Below are positions 15,105-24,190 of a stretch of DNA of 32,888 nt, piece by piece. The notes under the pieces were generated by a model that saw only the letters and a list, made by a program, of their open reading frames with translations, had not been told where the DNA came from and did no database searches. Source of the stretch: an uncultured Coriobacteriaceae bacterium (GTDB lineage Bacteria; Actinomycetota; Coriobacteriia; Coriobacteriales; Atopobiaceae); the NCBI GenBank assembly GCA_902766445.1, contig CACXDP010000179.1, positions 1 through 32,888 on the forward strand, given 5' to 3'. Made by a program: the position numbers and the translations under genes. Each line of letters begins with the position of its first letter. The first letter of the stretch is position 1.

Positions 15105-16523
15105 ATGGGCGCCGCGGCGGATGCCACCGATACTCGATATTACGTGCTCCTGCCATGGTGGTCGTTGCGCGGCTGGAAACTCCTGCCCTACGCGCTGCGG
15201 CATCGTGCGCGGCGACGCACGGAGTTCTTCTACGGATGGGAGTGGGAGCTCATCAGGGCGTGCGACGGCCAGACCGAGGTGCGCTGGGACGAGCTCGGCG
15301 ACGGGCAGCGTGCCTGCTACGACCGCTGGGAGCGGGAGGGCATCATCCGCCGCTGTCCTCCGGGCCAGCGGCTGCGCCCCGAGCAGGAGTACCGCCTTTA
15401 CCCGGCACGCTTCAAGGAGTCCGTACACTGGTCCATTACAGGCCGGTGCAACTTTCGCTGTAGGCACTGCTTCATGTCCGCACCGCACGCCGCCCAGGGC
15501 GAGCCGAGCTGGGACCAGCTCATGGCGATGCTCGACGCCTTCGAGCGCTGCGGCATCCAGTGCCTCAGCCTGACGGGTGGGGAGCCTCTGATCCGGACGG
15601 ACTTCTGGGAGCTGGTGGACGAGATTCTGCGACGAGGCATGATCGTGACCAGCATCTTTACCAACGGCCTGCTCGTCACAGATAATTTCCTCGATGGGCT
15701 GGAAGCACGTGGCATGCGGCCGGCCATCCTGTTCAGCTTCGACGGGGTCGGCTGGCACGACTGGATGCGCGGCGTGCCAGGCGCGGAGCGGGCCGTGGTG
15801 GACGCCATGGGCCGCTGCCGGGAGCGGGGCGTGCCCACTACGGCGACCATGGTGATCTGTCGCGAGAACGTTGGCGTCCTGCGCGAGACGGTCAATCTCC
15901 TGGCGTCGCTCGGCTGCCGCTTGCTCAAGGTGGGCAGCGCCACACCGCAGGGTGAGTGGCTTGACCAGCCCGAGCACTACCTCACGCAAGGAGAGGCCTA
16001 CGAGGCGTTCCTGGAGTACATCCCGCACTTCTTCGAAGACGGGGTGCCTATCTCGCTGGAGCTCGAGGGATTCTTTGACTACAGCCGTCAGCGGGACGAG
16101 TTCGGCTCCTTCCTAGAGAAGCACACCGACGAGGGGAGCTTCGCACGGGTCCTCATGTGTGGCCACGTGCGTCGCGAGATGTACGTCAGTCCCAAGGGCA
16201 ACGTGCTGCCCTGCATGTCGATGGTCGGAGGCCCCATCGAGGAAATGTTTCCCAACATGCTGGGGACCCCGCTCGAGGAGATTCTGGACTCCAAGTCCCT
16301 CTACATGGACATCGCAGATCTCCGCGTGAGCGACTTCATGGCGCGTAACCCTGACTGCGCTGCGTGCGAGTGGCGTACGCAGTGCTGCGGCGGCTGCAGG
16401 GCCTTTGCGGTGATGGACGATGGCACGGACTACCTCGCGAAGGACATGGTCGCGTGCGAGTACTACAGGGGCGGCTGGAAGGACCGCAAGGACAAGCTGC
16501 TGCGCAGCCTGGGGAAGCTGTGA
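15105..16523 (+). CDS. Radical SAM/SPASM peptide maturase 3
   Basis: A 472-aa close paralogue of radical SAM 2, with cluster cysteines C115, C119 and C122 in the same positions (CNFRCRHC), then LTGGEPL. The SPASM part has VLPCMS, NPDCAACEWRTQCCGGC and MVACEYYRGGW. The start at 15105 is chosen because it aligns with the start of enzyme 2 and has AGGGGG seven bases upstream; an in-frame ATG at 15060 is possible but lacks a good ribosome site. It is the first gene of the run through the HlyD-like protein, both transporters, STAS and phosphatase. It may handle a broader range of the B-E precursors than enzyme 2, but nothing in the sequence decides this. Confidence 0.92.
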   Translation: MGAAADATDTRYYVLLPWWSLRGWKLLPYALRHRARRRTEFFYGWEWELIRACDGQTEVRWDELGDGQRACYDRWEREGIIRRCPPGQRLRPEQEYRLYPARFKESVHWSITGRCNFRCRHCFMSAPHAAQGEPSWDQLMAMLDAFERCGIQCLSLTGGEPLIRTDFWELVDEILRRGMIVTSIFTNGLLVTDNFLDGLEARGMRPAILFSFDGVGWHDWMRGVPGAERAVVDAMGRCRERGVPTTATMVICRENVGVLRETVNLLASLGCRLLKVGSATPQGEWLDQPEHYLTQGEAYEAFLEYIPHFFEDGVPISLELEGFFDYSRQRDEFGSFLEKHTDEGSFARVLMCGHVRREMYVSPKGNVLPCMSMVGGPIEEMFPNMLGTPLEEILDSKSLYMDIADLRVSDFMARNPDCAACEWRTQCCGGCRAFAVMDDGTDYLAKDMVACEYYRGGWKDRKDKLLRSLGKL

Positions 16524-16563
16524 GGGGCCTGACTGCGCAGAGGGGCGAACGGAGGTAACCGAC

Positions 16564-16986
16564 GTGGCGACGCAGAAGCAGATGTCGTCGGCAGAGGAAT
16601 ATCGCGAGAGGATCTCTTCCCCGCAGGAGCTCTCGGACTACCTGCACGTGTCGAGCCCGGGCGCCTGGGTGGTGTTCGTGGCCGTTGCCTTGGCCTTGGT
16701 CGGCCTGCTCGCGTGGTCCACGGTGGGCACGCTGGAGACGACGGTGGACGGCAAGGCCGTTGTCGAGGCAGGCGAGGCGGAGGTCGTCACCCTGAACGCG
16801 GAGTCCATCAAGGCCGGCATGCTGGTGAGGGTTGCGTCCTCGGAGTTCGTCATCGACTCCACCGAGGCGGACGAGTATGGCAGGACCCTGGGCTACGCCG
16901 ACGTCGACCTTCCGGATGGCAGGTACGACGCGATCGTGGTCGTAGAGACCGTCGCCCCCATCGAGTTCTTGTTTGAGAGCAGGTGA
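16564..16986 (+). CDS. Short HlyD-like membrane protein of the bacteriocin exporter
   Basis: A 140-aa protein with one membrane helix (about 34-52, GAWVVFVAVALALVGLLAW) and a small extracytoplasmic domain ending VAPIEFLFESR. The GTG start at 16564 has GGAGGT at 16551-16556. It sits 40 nt after radical SAM 3 and 4 nt before the C39-ABC transporter, the place of the NHLM-type HlyD accessory protein. At 140 aa it is much shorter than typical HlyD adaptors and lacks their long coiled coil, which fits a Gram-positive host with no outer membrane to bridge. An earlier in-frame ATG at 16420 lies inside the radical SAM gene and is rejected. A frameshifted homologue lies at 5575-6080. Confidence 0.75.
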   Translation: MATQKQMSSAEEYRERISSPQELSDYLHVSSPGAWVVFVAVALALVGLLAWSTVGTLETTVDGKAVVEAGEAEVVTLNAESIKAGMLVRVASSEFVIDSTEADEYGRTLGYADVDLPDGRYDAIVVVETVAPIEFLFESR

Positions 16987-16990
16987 TACC

Positions 16991-19168
16991 ATGGCGAGGA
17001 GGCGGGTGAGGCCTACACGCACGAGGGGAGTCGCCAAGGTACCGGTCGTGATGCAGCTCGAGGAGTTGGAGTGCGGGGCCGCGGCGCTTGCCATGCTCAT
17101 GGCGTACTACGGCAAGTGGGTGCCGCTCGAGCAGGTGCGCATCGACTGCGGCGTCTCCCGCGACGGCTCGACGGCAAAGAACATCTATCTGGCGGCGGAG
17201 CACTACGGTTTTGACGTCAAGGCCTATCGCCGCTCGCCCGAGACCATTCGCGAGAAAGGTCAGTACCCCTGCATCGTCCACTGGAACCACAACCACTTCG
17301 TCGTGCTCGACGGCTTTAGGGGCGATACGGCCTTCATCAACGACCCGGCGCGGGGCGTGGTGAAGGTGTCGCAGGAGCAGTTTGACAGGAGCTTCTCCGG
17401 CGTCGTCATTATCCCGGTCCCCTCGGAGGGCTTCGAGCCGAGCGGCAGACCCAAGAGCATGCTGGCCTTTGCCAGGAAGCGTCTCGTGGGGACGGGACCT
17501 GCCATCGCATTCGTGGTGCTGACGACGGCGATCTCGTACCTCTTTGGCATCGTGAACTCAGTCACGTCACGCGTATACCTGGACAGGATCCTCACCGGGC
17601 TCAACCCCGGCTGGCTTTACCCCTTCGCCTTGCTGCTCGCGGTCCTTGCGCTCATCCAGCTCGTCGTGGCATGGGCACAGGCCATCCTGTCGTTGAGGAT
17701 AGACGGCAAGATGTCTGTCGTCGGCAGCACGTCCTACATGTGGAAGGTCATGCACATGCCCATGCAGTTCTTTTCCCAGAGGCTCGTGGGCGACGTGCAG
17801 TCGCGGCTGGGGCTCAACGCCTCCATCTCGGGGACGCTGGTAAAGACGTTCGCGCCGCTCCTGCTCAATACCGTGATGATGGTGTTTTACCTGGTGCTCA
17901 TGGTCAGGCAGAGCGTGCTCTTCACGGCAGTCGGGCTAGCCACCCTGCTGGCAAACGTGGCCATTTCGCGCCTGGTCTCCGTCCGCCGCATGAACGTCGC
18001 GCGCGTGCAGATGCGCGACGCCGGCATGCTCGAGGCGACCACCGCGATGGGAATCGACATGATCGAGACCATCAAGGCGAGCGGCGCGGAGGGGGGGTTC
18101 TTTCGCAAGTGGGCGGGATACCAGGCGTCCGTGAACGCGCAGACCGTAAAGGCCAGACGCACGGATCAGTTCGTCGGCATGATACCGTCTTTTCTGACTT
18201 CGCTTAGCAACTACGTGGTGTTGCTGCTCGGTGTGTACCTCGCGATGCAGGGCAAGTTCACGCTCGGATCGGTGATGATGTTCCAGGGCTTCCTCGGATC
18301 GTTCATGTCGCCGGCCATGACGCTCGTGGAAGCGGGGCAGACCATCCAGGAGATGCGCACGCAGATGGAGCGCGTGGAGGACGTGATGGAGTATCCGGAG
18401 GACGAGGTCTTCGCGGTGGCCGACGCGGGCGACGGGACGGTTCGCGAGCTCAGGGGGGAGGTCGAGTTGCGCGGCGTGACCTTCGGGTACTCCCGACTCG
18501 ACAGGCCCATCATCAGCGACCTCTCGCTCCATGCTAGGCGGGGCGAGCGGATAGCGCTGGTCGGGGCCTCGGGATGCGGGAAGTCCACTGTCTCCAAGCT
18601 CGTCTCGGGACTCTACCGGCCGTGGTCCGGCGAGATACTCTTTGACGGGCGACCCCGCGAGGCGTACTCGCACGAGGCCATGGTCGCCGCGCTGGCGGTG
18701 GTGGACCAGGACATCACTATTTTTGAGGGGACGGTCGCCGACAACATCCGGATGTGGGACGAGACCATACTGGACTTCGAAGTGAACTTGGCGGCGCGCG
18801 ACGCCGGTCTGCACGACGATATCGTTGCCCTGCCAGGCGGATACCAGCACAAGCTGGAGAGCGGCGGCAGAAGTCTCTCCGGTGGGCAGAGGCAGCGCCT
18901 CGAGATTGCCCGCGCGCTCGCTCTGGACCCGGCGATTCTCATCTTGGACGAGGCGACCAGCGCCTTGGACGCACAGACGGAGCACGAGGTGGTGGAGGCC
19001 ATCGCCGCGCGAGGCGCGACCTGCATCGTCATCGCCCATCGTCTGTCTGCGGTAAGGGACTGCGACCAGATCATCGTGCTCGACGGGGGCAAGGTGGTGG
19101 AGCGCGGAACGCACGAGGAGCTCATGCGGCTCCGCGGCGCATACGCCGACCTTGTGTCGAGTGAGTAG
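16991..19168 (+). CDS. C39 peptidase-containing ABC exporter (NHLM ABC1 type)
   Basis: A 725-aa bifunctional transporter. Residues 15-140 are a C39 protease: catalytic Cys28 in LECGAAALAM, His102 in NHFVVLDG and Asp118 in INDPA. This domain cuts leaders after Gly-Gly, which all five precursors carry. The membrane domain spans about 165-450. The ATPase has Walker A GASGCGKS (525-532), LSGGQ (629-633) and Walker B ILILDE (649-654). ATG 16991, 4 nt after the HlyD-like stop, is preferred over an upstream TTG. It resembles the peptidase/permease/ATPase component of NHLM bacteriocin systems, which are known to accompany Nif11 and nitrile-hydratase leaders. It is the only intact C39 exporter here; the copy at 6107 is truncated. 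Confidence 0.92.
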   Translation: MARRRVRPTRTRGVAKVPVVMQLEELECGAAALAMLMAYYGKWVPLEQVRIDCGVSRDGSTAKNIYLAAEHYGFDVKAYRRSPETIREKGQYPCIVHWNHNHFVVLDGFRGDTAFINDPARGVVKVSQEQFDRSFSGVVIIPVPSEGFEPSGRPKSMLAFARKRLVGTGPAIAFVVLTTAISYLFGIVNSVTSRVYLDRILTGLNPGWLYPFALLLAVLALIQLVVAWAQAILSLRIDGKMSVVGSTSYMWKVMHMPMQFFSQRLVGDVQSRLGLNASISGTLVKTFAPLLLNTVMMVFYLVLMVRQSVLFTAVGLATLLANVAISRLVSVRRMNVARVQMRDAGMLEATTAMGIDMIETIKASGAEGGFFRKWAGYQASVNAQTVKARRTDQFVGMIPSFLTSLSNYVVLLLGVYLAMQGKFTLGSVMMFQGFLGSFMSPAMTLVEAGQTIQEMRTQMERVEDVMEYPEDEVFAVADAGDGTVRELRGEVELRGVTFGYSRLDRPIISDLSLHARRGERIALVGASGCGKSTVSKLVSGLYRPWSGEILFDGRPREAYSHEAMVAALAVVDQDITIFEGTVADNIRMWDETILDFEVNLAARDAGLHDDIVALPGGYQHKLESGGRSLSGGQRQRLEIARALALDPAILILDEATSALDAQTEHEVVEAIAARGATCIVIAHRLSAVRDCDQIIVLDGGKVVERGTHEELMRLRGAYADLVSSE

Positions 19169-19180
19169 GGGGTGGCGCTG

Positions 19181-21370
19181 ATGGGAGTGTTTGGCGATCA
19201 GATCGCGGAACGCCACGAGGCCGACCAGCAGGCACTGGAGGACGCGTTCGACCGCGTGGCCGGAGTCGTGCTCGGCGAGCGGAGGGCGACCAGCGTCCGA
19301 GACCATCGCATCGTGACGAAGCACGCCCTCGACAGGATCGTCAAGTACTATCACTGCAGGCCGACGGAGGCACCTGAGGACGTGAAGGACATGGAAGACC
19401 GTCTCGACCTCTGTCTGCGGCCCCACGGCATCATGCGCAGGTCGGTGCGGCTCACGCGTGGCTGGTACAAGGACTCGTACGGCCCCCTCCTCGGCTTCCT
19501 CAAGGAGGGCGGCGAGCCCGTCGCCCTCCTCCCCGGCGCGTTGGGCGGCTACTACTACGATGACGAGCGGACGGGCGAGCGCGTGAGGATTGGGGCCAGG
19601 ACGGCGGAGGGCATCGAGGAAGACGCGTACTGCTTCTACAGCCCGCTGCCCATGCGGCCCATCGGCATCCCCGACCTGCTGCTCTATATGAAGCGCTGCG
19701 TGTCCCTCTCAGACGTCGTGTTCGTCGCGGGGATTACGCTTGCGGTCACGCTCGTGGGCATGCTCATGCCGCGCATCACCAAGGCCCTGACGGGGCCGGT
19801 GCTGGCGAGCGGGCGGACGAGCGCCCTCGTGGGCATCGGCGTCTGCATCCTCTGCGTGTCGCTGTCGTCGCAGCTCATCAGCAGCGCGCAGGGGCTCATC
19901 ATGGGTCGGGTGGAGGCAAAGACCTCGCTGGGCGTCCAGGCGTCCATGATGATGCGCCTCATGTCGCTGCCGGCGGGCTTCTTTCGACAGTACAGCGCCG
20001 GTGAGCTGAAGAGTCGCGCGATGTCGGTGAACCAGCTCTGCTCCCTGCTCCTGGGCATGGTGATGAGCGCCGGCCTGTCGTCTGTGACCTCGCTGCTCTA
20101 CGTCACGCAGATATTTCGCTTCGCGCCGGCGCTGGTGGTGCCAGCGCTCGTGACCATCCTGGCGACGGTCGTCATCGGCGCCTCCACGACCCTCGCAAAG
20201 ACGAGGATCAGCAGGCGGCAGCGCGAGCTCGCGGCCAGCGAGTCCGGCATGTCGTATGCGATGATCTCGGGCGTGGAAAAGATTAAGCTTGCCGGGGCGG
20301 AGAAGAGGTTCTTTGCCCGGTGGCTCGACCTCTACGCGCAGGGCGCGCAGCTGACTTACAACCCGCCACTCTTCATAAAGGTCAACGGCGTGCTGAGCAC
20401 CGCGATCAGCTTGGTCTCGGGTATCGTGCTGTATGTCTTGGCCGCGAGGACCGGGGTGGACCCGTCGTCGTACTTCGCCTTTACCGCCGCCTATGGGGCC
20501 GTCATGGGTGCGTTCATGAACCTGTCGGGCACCGCTCTCACCGCAGCAGAGATACGACCGATACTGGAGATGGCGGAGCCCTTCCTCAAGGCCGAGCCCG
20601 AGAGCGCGGGCGGCAAGGAAGTCGTGACGAGGCTCTTTGGCGGGGTGGGACTGGAGCATGTCGACTTTCGCTACGACGAGTCGGGCCCGTACGTCCTGCG
20701 CGACCTCTCGCTAAAGATACGCGCTGGGGAGTACGTGGCGATAGTGGGCAAGACCGGGTGCGGCAAGTCGACGCTCATGAGGTTGTTGCTGGGCTTCGAG
20801 AAGCCTGAGCGCGGTGTCATATACTACGACGGAAGGGACATGGCCCGTCTCGACCTCGGGTCGTTGCGCCGAAGGATTGGCTCGGTAATGCAGTCGAGCG
20901 GGTTGTTTCAGGGAGATATATACTCAAACATCGTGATGTCTGCACCATGGCTCACCGTCGACGAAGCGTGGGAGGCTGCGGAGACGGCCGGAATCGCCGA
21001 TGACATCAGGGCCATGCCCATGGGCATGGACACCATCATATCCGAGGGACATGGCGGCATCTCGGGTGGACAGCGTCAGCGTCTGATGATCGCGCGGGCC
21101 ATCGCGCCGAAGCCGAGCATATTGCTCTTTGACGAGGCGACCAGCGCCTTGGACAACAAGACGCAGCGGCACGTGTCAGATGCGCTCGCACGGATGGGAT
21201 GCACCAGAGTGGTCATCGCCCATCGCCTTTCGACGATTCGCCATTGCGACCGCATACTCGTGCTCGAGGGGGGCAGGGTCATAGAAGAGGGCAGCTACGA
21301 GGAGCTGCTGGCGCGTGGCGGGTTTTTTGCCGAACTCGTGGAGCGCCAGCGCCTGGACGTCACGACGTGA
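19181..21370 (+). CDS. Second ABC exporter subunit (NHLM ABC2 type)
   Basis: A 729-aa protein, 12 nt after the C39 transporter. The N-terminal 170 residues are not a peptidase; they form a soluble region typical of the second transporter of NHLM systems, containing GWYKDSYGPLLGF and VALLPGALGGYYYDD. The membrane domain follows (from about 175), then an ATPase with GKTGCGKST, LSLKIRAGEYVAIVG, ISGGQRQRLMIARA and ILLFDEATSALDN. The ATG at 19181 has AGGGGG eight bases upstream; an in-frame GTG at 19172 overlaps that site and is less likely. It probably forms a heterodimer with the C39 transporter for export of the modified peptides. Confidence 0.88.
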   Translation: MGVFGDQIAERHEADQQALEDAFDRVAGVVLGERRATSVRDHRIVTKHALDRIVKYYHCRPTEAPEDVKDMEDRLDLCLRPHGIMRRSVRLTRGWYKDSYGPLLGFLKEGGEPVALLPGALGGYYYDDERTGERVRIGARTAEGIEEDAYCFYSPLPMRPIGIPDLLLYMKRCVSLSDVVFVAGITLAVTLVGMLMPRITKALTGPVLASGRTSALVGIGVCILCVSLSSQLISSAQGLIMGRVEAKTSLGVQASMMMRLMSLPAGFFRQYSAGELKSRAMSVNQLCSLLLGMVMSAGLSSVTSLLYVTQIFRFAPALVVPALVTILATVVIGASTTLAKTRISRRQRELAASESGMSYAMISGVEKIKLAGAEKRFFARWLDLYAQGAQLTYNPPLFIKVNGVLSTAISLVSGIVLYVLAARTGVDPSSYFAFTAAYGAVMGAFMNLSGTALTAAEIRPILEMAEPFLKAEPESAGGKEVVTRLFGGVGLEHVDFRYDESGPYVLRDLSLKIRAGEYVAIVGKTGCGKSTLMRLLLGFEKPERGVIYYDGRDMARLDLGSLRRRIGSVMQSSGLFQGDIYSNIVMSAPWLTVDEAWEAAETAGIADDIRAMPMGMDTIISEGHGGISGGQRQRLMIARAIAPKPSILLFDEATSALDNKTQRHVSDALARMGCTRVVIAHRLSTIRHCDRILVLEGGRVIEEGSYEELLARGGFFAELVERQRLDVTT

Positions 21371-21386
21371 TGTGCCGTCGGGACGA

Positions 21387-21463
21387 CCCACATGCCATCC
21401 GCCGCAGAAACGTGTAATATACGCAATACGCATTGGCATTGGACTGAGGGGGTGCCAGACGGC
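21387..21463 (+). promoter_or_regulatory. Conserved region upstream of the STAS gene
   Basis: The 93-nt gap between ABC2 and STAS is the largest in this operon. It contains TAATAT (21415-21420), a possible -10 box, and GAGGGGG before the STAS start. About 75 nt are conserved at 8907-8977 without a downstream gene, which suggests either an internal promoter worth conserving or simple common ancestry. No convincing -35 box is visible. Confidence 0.4.
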
Positions 21464-21763
21464 ATGCTGCGCATACGAAAGGACGTCACGGACGGAAGGG
21501 CCGAGATTAGCCTCGAGGGCAGGCTCGACGCGGTCTCGTATCTGGACCTGGAGGACGAGCTGAGGGAGGTCCTGCCGGGAGTGACCGAGCTGGTGCTCGA
21601 CTTCGGTGGCCTGGAGTACCTCTCCTCGGCCGGACTGCGCGTGCTGCTCTCGCTCCAAAAGACCATGAGCCGCCGGGGTCGGATGGTCGTCCGCAACGTC
21701 AGGGAGCCCATCATGGACCTCTTTGCGTTCACGAAGTTCCTGGACATCCTCACGATCGAGTAG
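21464..21763 (+). CDS. STAS-domain anti-sigma factor antagonist
   Basis: A 99-aa single-domain protein of the SpoIIAA/RsbV class. The motif EYLSSAGLRVLL (51-62) holds the phospho-acceptor: Ser55 aligns with the Ser of the DS(S/T)G motif, while the preceding Asp is replaced by Ser54, a common variant. In partner switching the unphosphorylated form binds an anti-sigma kinase and frees its sigma factor; PP2C phosphatases reactivate it. The ATG at 21464 has GAGGGGG 11 nt upstream; an in-frame GTG at 21452 overlaps that site. It lies 7 nt before the SpoIIE-type phosphatase gene, its likely partner. No HATPase kinase is present in the window. Confidence 0.88.
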   Translation: MLRIRKDVTDGRAEISLEGRLDAVSYLDLEDELREVLPGVTELVLDFGGLEYLSSAGLRVLLSLQKTMSRRGRMVVRNVREPIMDLFAFTKFLDILTIE

Positions 21764-21770
21764 GCGCCGT

Positions 21771-23389
21771 ATGAAGCGCCCGAGCGAGAGCATCGTCTTT
21801 AGGAGCCTGTGCGGCATCGTGCTCCTCTTGGCGGTGTTCGCAGTCGTGATCAACGCCATTGGGTACAAGGTGTTCACGGACGCTTTGCTTGCCCAATACG
21901 CCGATGGGGCTTTCCGCACGGCTGACACGGCGGCATATTACGTGGATTCGGACCGCATGGACGCCTATTGGGCGAGTGGCGGCGAGGGTGAGGAGTATGA
22001 GGTCGCCTGGGAGAACCTGAGCCGGCTTTGCAACTCCTCCGGCGCGACGTTCGTCTACGTCATCGAGCCCGACATCTCGGACTACCAGCACATCCGCTTC
22101 CTCTTTTCCACCATCAACGAAAACAGCCCGTATGACCTCTACGAATTCGGCTATTTGCGCGAGACGACCAATGAGGAATATGCCCAGAAGTACCGCAGCT
22201 CTGGGAGGGTGATTCGGTCGAGGAGCTGGTCATCCGTGACAAGGGCTACATCGAGACCGATCCCCATATCACCGCCATGCGTCCGCTCAGGGATACGAGC
22301 GGCCAGACCGTAGGCATCCTCTGCGTCCAACGGCAGATGGACGTCTTGGCCTCCGCGCGACGCAAGTATACGGGCACCGTTTCGGTGGCGCTTGTCGTCT
22401 ATGCTGTGCTCGTGCTCGTGGGTCAGGGATTGTATCTGCATCGGATGCTCCTGCATCCGATGAGCCTGATGGCCGACGAGGCGAGTCGCTTTGCGGTAGA
22501 GAACGTGCCCAGCGAGACGAGGCTTGCCGACACGATACGGAGCAAGACCGAGATAGGGACCCTCGCCCAGTCCATTGACCGTATGGAGGAGCAGGTCTGC
22601 AAGCATGTGGAGAACCTGACGCGGGCTACGGCCGAGAGGGAGCGCATCAGCACGGAGCTGAAACTTGCCACGCGCATCCAGGCTGACATGCTGCCAAACA
22701 TCTTTCCTGCATTCCCGGAGAGGGACGAGTTCGATATCCATGCCACGACGTTGCCCGCGCGCGAGGTGGGCGGAGACTTCTACGACTACTTCCTCGTGGA
22801 CGAAGACCACCTGTGCGTCTTTATCGCGGACGTCTCGGGCAAGGGGATTCCTGCGACGCTCTTTATGATGGCATCGATGATTCTGCTCGCGAATCTTGCC
22901 CAGGTTGGCAAGTCGCCTAGGGAAATCATGGAGTCCGCAAACGATACCATCTGCGCGAACAACCGAGAAGACATGTTCGTCACGGTGTGGCTCGGCATCC
23001 TGGAGATTTCTACCGGCAAGTTGCGCTGCGCCAACGCCGGGCACGAATACCCGATGGTGGCGGCTGCCGGAGGTCCATACGAGCGTATGAAGGACCCGCA
23101 TGGCTTCGTGTTGGGCGGCATAGCTGGCATACCGTACAAGGAGTATGAGCTCGAGTTGGAGCCTGGTGCACGCGTCTTTGTCAACACCGACGGTATCGTC
23201 GAGGCGACAAACGCCGAGGAGGAGCAGTTTGGCGTCGAGCGGCTGCTCGCGGTGCTTAACGACGAGTCGGATGGAAATGCCGAAGACATGACGAAGCGCG
23301 TTCTCTCTGGGGTAAGCGACTTCGTGGGCGATGCCGAGCAGTTCGACGACCTTACGATGGTAAGTTTGCAATACGTCAAGAGGGGCTAG
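21771..23389 (+). pseudogene. Frameshifted SpoIIE/PP2C phosphatase with sensor domain
   Basis: Two frames join to one protein of about 539 aa. The 5' frame encodes a membrane helix (about 10-30), then an extracytoplasmic sensor region up to ...EEYAQKYR. At about 22195-22200 the frame must change to give LWEGDSVEELVIRDKGYIETDPHITAM; one base is missing (CGCAGCTCTGG where CGCCAGCTCTGG would restore the frame). The 3' frame then encodes a second helix (about 22378-22440), a HAMP-like region and a complete PP2C domain: EVGGDFYDYF, FIADVSGKGIPATLFMM, CANAGHEYPMV, VFVNTDGIVEATN and EQFDDLTMVSLQY. The stop is TAG 23389. Either a recent inactivation or a base-calling error; everything else in the gene looks intact. 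An internal start near 22277 could still make the cytoplasmic half. Confidence 0.82.
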
Positions 23390-23501
23390 GCCTTAGGACG
23401 GTTTCTTACGTCGGCTTCAGCCTTGCGTGTGCCAACTGTGCTTGTGTATGCCCTCCAAGTTCTGCTGGTATCGTCGTGCTACACTTCGCCTTGTCGATGA
23501 T

Positions 23502-23524
23502 GGAGCCTTGTAGGGCTCCTTTTT
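23502..23524 (+). terminator. Intrinsic terminator upstream of the low-complexity protein
   Basis: GGAGCC (23502-23507), loop, GGCTCC (23514-23519) and TTTTT (23520-23524). It ends just 4 nt before the GAGAGGAGAA ribosome site of the next gene, so it either closes the phosphatase operon or attenuates the next transcript. TACACT (23480-23485) is a possible -10 box just before it. Confidence 0.6.
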
Positions 23525-23538
23525 GAGAGGAGAACCGC

Positions 23539-24183
23539 ATGGAGACAGACAAAAAGAAAATTGCGATTATCGCCGGATGCGTGGTGGCGCTCGTGGTGGC
23601 AATTGTGCTGGCCATGACGCTTGGTGGGGGCACGCAGGGTGGCGGGACGGGGGCCGCAGCGAAGGAGTCAACCCCAAATCCCGACACGGCTACGCCCGAG
23701 ATTGAGGTACCTGACACGGATACGTCAAAGAAGGACTCGAAGTCCGACAAGTCAAAGAAGGACGACAAGAAGGATTCGAAGTCCAGCAAGTCAGACAAGT
23801 CCACTGACAAATCCACTGGCAAGACAACCGACAAGGGCGATACAACCACCACCACTACCACCACTAAGGATGGCGGCAAGTCGTCTGGCGGGTCGAGTGC
23901 AAATGGAGGCGCGAAGGAAAGCTCGAGCACCGACAACAAGACAGAGAAGTCTGAGTCGGAGGCGACCAAAGACGACACCTCCTCTTCGGCGAAGCCGGCT
24001 GACGAGAGCAAGGATGGCTCAAAAGACGACGAGACGAAGCCTTCCGAAGAGGTGAAGCCTTCCGAAGAGAAGGACGATGAGGAGCAGGGAGACGAGACGC
24101 CCAGCGGCGAGACCCCCCACGATCCCAACGAAGCCTACGTTAACGAGGACGGTGATATCGTCCTTCCCGAAATCGAATTCTAA
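23539..24183 (+). CDS. Membrane-anchored Lys/Ser/Asp/Thr-rich protein ending in PEIEF
   Basis: A 214-aa protein, no recognised family. Residues 1-7 are charged and 8-28 form one membrane helix or uncleaved signal. Residues 60-190 are low complexity, made of Lys, Ser, Asp, Thr and Glu (SKKDSKSDKSKKDDKKD, then a TTTTTTTT run), as in surface stalks or disordered linkers. The motif PEIE occurs at 53-56 and the protein ends LPEIEF (209-214). The 38-aa peptide encoded 103 nt downstream also ends PEIEF. The RBS GAGAGGAGAA is strong. It is probably displayed outside the cell. It could be an anchor, carrier or second substrate for the radical SAM enzyme at 24539; this is speculative. Confidence 0.7.
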   Translation: METDKKKIAIIAGCVVALVVAIVLAMTLGGGTQGGGTGAAAKESTPNPDTATPEIEVPDTDTSKKDSKSDKSKKDDKKDSKSSKSDKSTDKSTGKTTDKGDTTTTTTTTKDGGKSSGGSSANGGAKESSSTDNKTEKSESEATKDDTSSSAKPADESKDGSKDDETKPSEEVKPSEEKDDEEQGDETPSGETPHDPNEAYVNEDGDIVLPEIEF

Positions 24184-24190
24184 AAAATGG

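Noticed and set aside
17936-19426. 496-codon antisense frame over the C39-ABC transporter
   Set aside because: Shadow frame in high-GC DNA, no motif and no ribosome site; the plus strand has all ABC motifs.
23740-23850. Short tandem repeats in the Lys/Ser/Asp-rich gene as a CRISPR or VNTR array
   Set aside because: The repeats are degenerate codon-level low complexity inside an open frame, with no regular spacer units.
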